Part shown: positions 58,042 through 64,000 of the stretch, in pieces
Position numbering within the stretch: position 1 is the first letter of the stretch
Layout of the letters: the number at the start of each line of letters is the position of its first letter
Assembly (NCBI RefSeq): GCF_030272615.1
Contig: NC_081406.1
Coordinates: forward strand, 461,552,072 to 461,616,071
Reading direction: 5' to 3'
DNA length: 64,000 nt
Source: Cryptomeria japonica
Lineage: Eukaryota; Streptophyta; Pinopsida; Cupressales; Cupressaceae
Program-made: the position numbers and the translations under genes
The notes under the pieces: model-generated
What the model saw: the letters and a program-made list of their open reading frames with translations, nothing else
The model's database searches: none
Told to the model about the DNA's origin: nothing

Positions 58042-61000
58042 TTATGGGTATGCCTTTTGTAGCAACTGAAGATACATGTCCCATCCTAATTTGAAAGTAT
58101 CAGATACTGATGCAAGTCCACTAAGAAAGTGGGAAAATGATTCCTTCTCATGGGTATCTACTAGTGTGGGTTTTACTAGCATATCTATGCATTCTTTCTT
58201 GTGAACACCCAATGAATCAATTCTAGGTCTTACCAATCCTCTTAAATTTCTCGCTCTTCTTATTATTTTATCTACCTACTTCTCAAAAGCAAAAACTTGG
58301 TTCTCCAAGGATAAAATTTGTCCATCAATAGATGTAGTTAGTGCAGTCAGTCCATCAAAAGAGTTAGCAATATTAGCCATTTTTTCATATAACTCTTTCA
58401 ATCTGCTATCTACATTGGTTGTAAGATTTCCCAAATTACAACATACTCTATAAATATTAAAACATTGTTTTAAGAAAATTTCAATGGGAATAAACTTGTC
58501 TTCTATTTTCTTATTCCCACTTCCTATGAGTTAATCAAAAGTTGCTCTTTTAGCTACATAGAAATTGTCCAAAGCCTGTCGGTCTGCATTCTATCTCAAA
58601 GATTGATAATTATTTGATATGTGCTCTATTAAAGTATTGAGCTTACCAAAAGGGATTTCTCCATCCTCAATCTGACAGTCAGACATTATTATATGTAGTA
58701 CAGAGACTGATTGATCAATTAACCCTTTGTCTACAGTTCCTTCCTTTAGCAATTTATGAGTGGCCATCATCATTAATTCTGTTGGACTTAACTCAGAGAC
58801 TTATTTCTTCTCAACTTGAGAAGTGTCAATTGCCAAAACTCTTTTCGAGGAATTAGTTTTACCTGCCGGTATGGACTTAGTTGATTCTACCTTGTCTATC
58901 TCAACCTATATTGCATAGGTGGCTTCACCATTTGGTGCACTATTGGTTACTGCTGGTGGAGTATCATCCATAGTGTTTCCAGTGCCCTGTACATTCTCTT
59001 GCTCAAAATTGGTCTGTATTGATACAGACTATACACTCTCTTTAATTGTCAGTTGTGGTTGTATCAAAACTAGAGTTGAACTACCCAAAATAAACTTTCG
59101 TTTTGATTTGTCAGGAATGGTGGGGGATGTTGCCTTTGCAAATTATTCTTGTGATGTGAGAAAGTTTGGGTTTTTCAGAAAGAATTTTGTCCATCCCTTA
59201 CTTTTCTCATTTATCACCTAATTTACTCTTCCCATCATAAGGATTATCTACCAGTTTTTACTACTGAAAATTGTCCTACTAGTAGTATCTATACATCTTT
59301 TATCTCTTCATTATTTATAGTACCACATTGTTCCAAAAGTGCAACTTCCTTGATTTCCCTATCCCTCTTGATAGCATCAAGTCTTCTAGGCTCAAGTTTA
59401 TTATATAGGGATAAAGGTATCTCCTTCAAAATTTCAACCAAGGCTTTCTTATAGATGTCGATATATAGTAAAATAGCCTCTTCTAGCTCATTTTGCTCAT
59501 TTTATTAAAAATCTTCATAATACTTTGATATATTATTTAATATTCCATCTTTTGTAACTTCATCAATAATTTCAGCACAGGTCATTGTTGTCTTACCAGT
59601 TTTAATATCATCACCCTTCTACTTTTTTCTTGTGGTTGCTGGTGTGACTGGTTTCCTCTTCTACACAAGCTTCCTTACTGGTGGCGGAGGTGTAGTAGGC
59701 TAAGCTACCTTTTTGACAAGTCTCCTCCTAGGTTCTTCCTTTTGTTGCTCTACTAGTGGTTTTACCACATTCTTCCTTTGCACCCTTCTGAAAGCCAGAG
59801 GTTCATTATCCTCAGGATCATAATCAGAAGTGATAGGGGAAATGTGAACTTGTGGCTTCTTCACTTCTTCAATAGCAACCTTTGCCAGTTTAACTACCTA
59901 TTTAGATTTAGAGCCCAAGTGAGTGTCTATCTTATGTAGCACATCTTGTACATATGCAAACATCTTCTCTATTTTCTTCTATCTTCTCTTCTTGTTAAAA
60001 CTTGTTTTTACTTCAAGAGCCTTCTCTCCTGTTGTACCAAAGTGTCATGTCTTATCATCTAATGGGGCATCTAACAACATCTTTTCATAAAGCTCAAAAA
60101 TGCTATCATCTACCTCATATCAAAGCTCACTAATCCATATTTTCCTAGGTTCAACTACTTCCATGAGAGTTTCATCAGTTTTCACCATGAAACATATGTC
60201 AATAGAATACTTCTCCACAATATTATTTGAAATTCTCTCCCTTTTGCTCATGTTTTCTTGAAAAGTCTTAAAATACCCCCAAACTTTCTCATCTATGCCA
60301 GTACGAAGACTAATGATAGCCATCTTGATTTTCATACATACTGGTATGTCATGAGCCCATTGCTTCTTTCCTAAACCGGGTAGCTCATTTAGAAAGTAAA
60401 GCATTAAACAAACAATTAAGTTACCATAGCTGAAGGTGCTTTTCTTGGTTCCTTTGATCTTAGTAAGGCTTAGCATCCATTTGCATTAGTCATACTTCAC
60501 ATTATTCCTTAACATCTGATATGCGGTGCAAACTTTATGTCCGTGTCGGTTATTGTGCTTATCTTAATTGATCTGCTATCGGATGTAGCACCAATGAGTT
60601 TTTTGACCTCTGTGTTGGAAATTTTCTTACCAGGTTCTTGTCCGACCTTGGGTAAGCCGGTGATAGCCTAAATAGCCTCTTTTTTTATCATGTAGGGTGT
60701 ATCTAACTAAATGAATTTGTTGTGAACCCTTCTCAGAATGTATCTGATCACCTCATCCTTGAATTCTAGTATGTACAGAATACCGGTTAACCCTAGATCC
60801 TCAATCGCCTTGAATTCTGGTTTGATCTTTCTGGTGTCTCCCAATATCATTGATTGATACATGCTTTTAATGTCTTTGGTGCCCAAATCCTCAAGAGTGC
60901 AGTGAATGTTTTCCCTCACATCTTTAACATACATTACTCCATCAGGATCCTTAGAAAATGCTCTCGTAGAGTCTTCCTTCTTGGCAATTTTGGGAACCTC

Positions 61001-61084
61001 CTTAAAGACTGGCCTTAACCTATCCTTGACTTTGACAATGGCGGGATTTGAAATAAAAGTGGGTACTAATGATCTAGATGCCAT
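58042..61084 (-). pseudogene. A2 ORF2: unknown PMD-like/basic/coiled-coil protein (decayed)
   Basis: The start is the ATG at 61082-61084. The first 125 residues (60707-61084) align with A1 ORF2 from its start, sharing AFSKDPDGVMYVKD-like and LGLTGILYI-like segments. 60120-60476 aligns with the A1 region carrying FGNLLVCLMLH. A Lys-rich stretch and coiled coil follow, and the C-terminal part (58042-58240, VRPRIDSLG) aligns with A1 near 1330-1400. Many stops and shifts are present. Retention of full-length homology across two diverged non-autonomous copies suggests the protein was under selection before the copies died. I do not recognise the protein. Confidence 0.72.
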
Positions 61085-61450
61085 GTGAGAAAATACTTGA
61101 GAGTGAATGCCGGTGGATGATTGAGTGTTTCAAATAATTTATCAAAATCCTTTCTCAATGCTTTGCTCGCTCTTAATTCACCTTAACTTCACTCTGAATG
61201 CTTGAATTATCGGTGAGTGAAAATGAATTTACTTACCCTCTTTTATCAGCAAGTAAAAACCCTAACAATCTATAATTAATGCTTCACCAACAACCCTACA
61301 GATGTCAGTTTCACAGTTGTGTGTCGGGGTAACCTTCATCTATGATGAACACATTTCTGCATATCTCTTTCTAGATCTCCTTAGATCTCTTTTGGGGCAA
61401 TATGCAAAATTTATCAGTGACTTTGCCAACCCCTAAGGCTTATTCCTTAG

Positions 61451-62577
61451 TTACCGGTGGAATTTCCTCTCCGGTGGAGGAATACCCCATTCTACCAGTA
61501 GATTTACCGGTATAGATCCATCTCCACTTTGTTCTTTAGATTTTCTAACCCATCTCTTGGTTTGATCTTGATGTATTTCATCTACCTTTTTCTTTTCTTT
61601 CTCATTATTAACTGGTTGAGTCTTTCTTCTGCAATACTTAGTAATATGGCCTATTTTGTTACATGCATAGCATATAACATTGTTCTTCTGAATTGCTTTG
61701 ACATATCTGATATTACTATTTCTTAACCTACAATGATTAGCGAAATGTCCAAAATTTCCACATGCATGACATTTAATATTCATTCTATAATCTTTTGATC
61801 TATGGCCATATTTCTTGTAGTTTGTGCATTGACCGGGAACATAATTGTAGTTTTGATTTGCCTTATTTCTACATTGTTTAGCTATATGCCCAAATTTATT
61901 GCAAAAAAAATATCTACCATTTAATTTATAAACATTATATTGCCTTACCAGTTTCCTCTATTTTGATGAGTTCTGCATACCAGTTGTCAGATCCTCATTA
62001 GAAGTACCAGAGCTTTCACCTTGTACAAATTTAAGTCCTCTAAAATCATCAATCTATCTTTGTCTTTTCAGTAAGTCATCCAACTGTGCAAAACTAATCC
62101 TAAACTTTTCTTTATACTCACTTGCAGTAGTCAGATCATCTCTCAGAGTAGTTACTTATCTTTCAAGTTCTTTTTTATTATTCTGGGAGTGTGCCAAATC
62201 AATCCTCAATAGATTATTCTCATGAGTCAATCTTTCACATTCATCAAACTTTTTCTTTAGAGATAAAACAAGATTATCTTCCTTCTTCTTTATGTCCTCA
62301 ATTTTTTTTGATAGCCTCATGGTCACATCTTGCATTTCATTCTTCATGAGAATGTTTGCTTGCTTAGTTTCTGACATTGTTCCTTAAGAGCATTCTTCTC
62401 CTCATCATTTGATTGTTGCAGAAGTTCTTTTCTCTTGTCTTGAGAAGATGATAACCTCTCTTGTAGGATAAGAATGAATTCATTTGCAGAATTCAATTCT
62501 TCTTGCAATTTCAAGTTCTTCATCCTTTCTGCATCATAATCCTCAATAGCCATCTCAAGTTGCTTCTCCATAGCCAT
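61451..62577 (-). pseudogene. A2 ORF1: gag-like coiled-coil protein with zinc knuckles
   Basis: The start is the ATG at 62575-62577, matching A1 in position and in the DYDAE motif that follows. The coiled coil is at 62156-62580 in two overlapping frames. A four-knuckle array follows: knuckle 1 lacks its first Cys (YFFCNKFGHIAKQC), knuckle 2 is decayed (CTNYKKYGHRSKDY), and knuckles 3 (CHACGNFGHFANHC) and 4 (CYACNKIGHITKYC) are intact. The tail has IPPPERK. Order and spacing match A1. The likely role is packaging of element RNA. Confidence 0.78.
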
Positions 62578-62637
62578 GCTCAAAGATTCCAGTTTTAGGA
62601 TCTTCCTCTAGTTGTTAAAATTTTTCCAAGGTACCAA

Positions 62638-62650
62638 GATCCGATACCAA
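62638..62650 (-). other. Primer-binding site of A2
   Basis: The minus strand reads TTGGTATCGGATC next to the 5' LTR, a decayed Met-tRNA complement (TGGTATCAGAGC in A1). Confidence 0.8.
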
Positions 62651-62651
62651 T

Positions 62652-63558
62652 TGTTGGGATCTGAGAACACTGAGAGGGGGGGTGAATCAGTGTTCTGCTA
62701 AAATCAACAATCTTTAACTTTCTAAACCATGCATGTATGTACCGGTAAACAAATAAGAATATAACAAGAATAAAATAAAGCATCCACATAAATCAACACT
62801 ATAACACATAGAATTTATACGTGGAAAACCTCAATGAGGAAAAACCACAGTGGGATTTGTTACCCACAATATTAGTTCACTAGCCATATGAAAAGATATT
62901 ACATAAAATAGGGGCCTGCACTTATAGGAAGACACACTGCCTAGAGCATACTTCTCATCACTAAAGAGCCTCACTGACTACAAGCTTTCTGCCATGGTAA
63001 ATTAATGAAAATGAACTCAAGAATGCATCTGCTATGCCAAATAGAGTTTCAGTTTTGGTTTTGCTTTGTACCGGTTCACAAACTTGAACTATTACCGGTA
63101 TTACTTATCCTCCAGGAATGTTGTAGATCATTGCATGATATAATGTTCACATACAAAAATTATCTCCATACATATATTTCACATCTCACAGTTCTACTAT
63201 ACCTATATATGTCTATCTCTATTACATTACCATTTGCTCATCATGTTTTAAATTGACCTAGTTGACTGACTTATATACCTATTACACATCATATTTGTTA
63301 TTTAGGCCTATAATGTATTTACAAAAGATAATCAATGTTAGCCTCGACAATAAATATGAAATGATTTATTAAATAAATCTTCCTTGATGTTGGCTTGCTT
63401 GAAGTATTGATGCTAGTGTCGGTGCCAGTGTAGGCTTGAATTCTTCCAATGTCGGTATCTATCGGTATATGCCTCCTAGTGCGGGTTTGTGACTTCCATC
63501 AAATCTTGTTTCCATCAATGATTAAAAAAATGAATCCAATGAGTATCAATTGCCAATG
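62652..63558 (-). repeat. 5' LTR of A2
   Basis: The plus strand opens TGTTGGGATCTG and ends TTGCCAATG (TTGCTAACA in the other copy). It ends against GTATT at 63559. Confidence 0.88.
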
Positions 63559-63860
63559 GTATTCCCATTATTAAAGGTGTGTCGAGACATTCTGGCTACT
63601 GGAAAAAAAAAGAAATTACCCTCTTATTTTTTTCATTTTAAGATGCTTGTGGCATCATTCGCATGCGCTCATGATAGAATGGAAGAGACCCTTGTCATCT
63701 CATTCATAACACCCTTATGTGCTAGGAATGAATCTCTCTTCCTCAACATGCTACAAAAATAGGATCATCAAGGTGTTTGTCTATTATAGCATCGACACAA
63801 ACGTCCATCGCCAACAAGCTCTCTATATACGCCTTGCATTTGTCACATATATTTAGTACA
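63559..63860 (-). pseudogene. MULE transposase remnant, upstream part
   Basis: Joining 56897 to 63564 across A2 restores one frame in which PLIMGIQTHW-like residues lead into the IISMDSTF block, the normal order of the MULE domain. Upstream, HERMRMMPQAS and LLAMDVCVDAIIDKHLD can be read in the same direction. The N-terminal limit is not visible. Confidence 0.65.
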
Positions 63861-63886
63861 AATTGTGAGTACAACTTGTGATAGTT

Positions 63887-64000
63887 CTGATACTAAATAT
63901 GATTAGTACAGATGCCAAGCTAACAGTATGAGAGGGGGGGGTGAATCATTCAAACTTAATCTTCAATAAAAACAATAGATTCAACCTTGGTAACCTTATC
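63887..64000 (-). mobile_element. Partial LTR-like end at the window edge
   Basis: GAGAGGGGGGGGTGAATCATT is at 63931-63951, the block that sits about 25 bp inside family A, solo-LTR and copia LTRs. Just left of it the minus strand reads TTTAGTATCAGAAC, similar to a Met-tRNA primer site. This suggests the 5' LTR of a further minus-strand element entering from the right, but only about 100 bp are visible. Confidence 0.5.

Larger units (their letters stand above)
56898..63558 (-). mobile_element. Non-autonomous LTR retrotransposon A2
   Basis: This second member of family A is 6661 bp, minus strand, with LTRs of 919 and 907 bp, a GTATT duplication, a Met-tRNA-type primer site and a polypurine tract. 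It has the same gene order as A1: coiled-coil/zinc-knuckle ORF1, then long unknown ORF2. There are no enzyme domains. It is inserted inside the MULE reading frame. It is diverged from A1 in LTR and coding sequence, so the two are not a recent duplicate. Confidence 0.9.

Overview
This window is repeat-dense plant nuclear DNA. It contains plant Ty1/copia and Ty3/gypsy (chromovirus) elements with initiator-Met-tRNA primer sites, a MULE-type DNA transposase remnant, and very long LTRs. I find no host gene, rRNA or tRNA gene. The many old, non-excised nested elements with heavy C-to-T decay suggest a large-genome plant, perhaps a conifer or another gymnosperm; that is inference only.

Layout. 104-6786 (minus): element A1, a 6.7 kb LTR retrotransposon (LTRs 880/879 bp, TSD TTTAT) that encodes a coiled-coil/zinc-knuckle gag-like protein and a second unknown protein, with no recognisable protease, integrase or RT. 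7350-7510 and 13625-14467: two blocks of one 16-bp minisatellite, split by element B1 (7511-13621, minus), which encodes a long unknown lysine-rich/coiled-coil protein. From 14468 a second B copy (B2, plus) runs to about 52335 but is broken by three insertions: gypsy element C (14688-28603, TSD AATAA, 4.5 kb LTRs), a probable solo LTR (31468-33891), and copia element E (36340-51980). Element E carries gypsy element D (42152-50993) nested in its own 3' LTR. 52336-54616 is AT-rich with no gene seen. 54617-54946 holds a 31-bp tandem repeat. 54930-56897 plus 63559-63860 (minus) is a decayed MULE transposase interrupted by A2 (56898-63558, TSD GTATT), a second member of family A. The window ends inside another LTR-like sequence.

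How the parts relate. A1 and A2 share length, primer site, polypurine tract and both proteins, but lack all enzymes. Their LTRs share short ordered blocks with the LTR of copia element E (core promoter, GCAGGCCCC block, GTGGTTTTTCCC block, CACCCCCC end block). The simplest reading is that family A is a non-autonomous family moved by an E-like copia element. Element B is a separate unknown family with a similarly built protein. The coding regions of the autonomous elements C, D and E stay largely in frame but carry premature stops that are mostly TAG or TGA, as expected from decay of methylated CAG and CGA sites.
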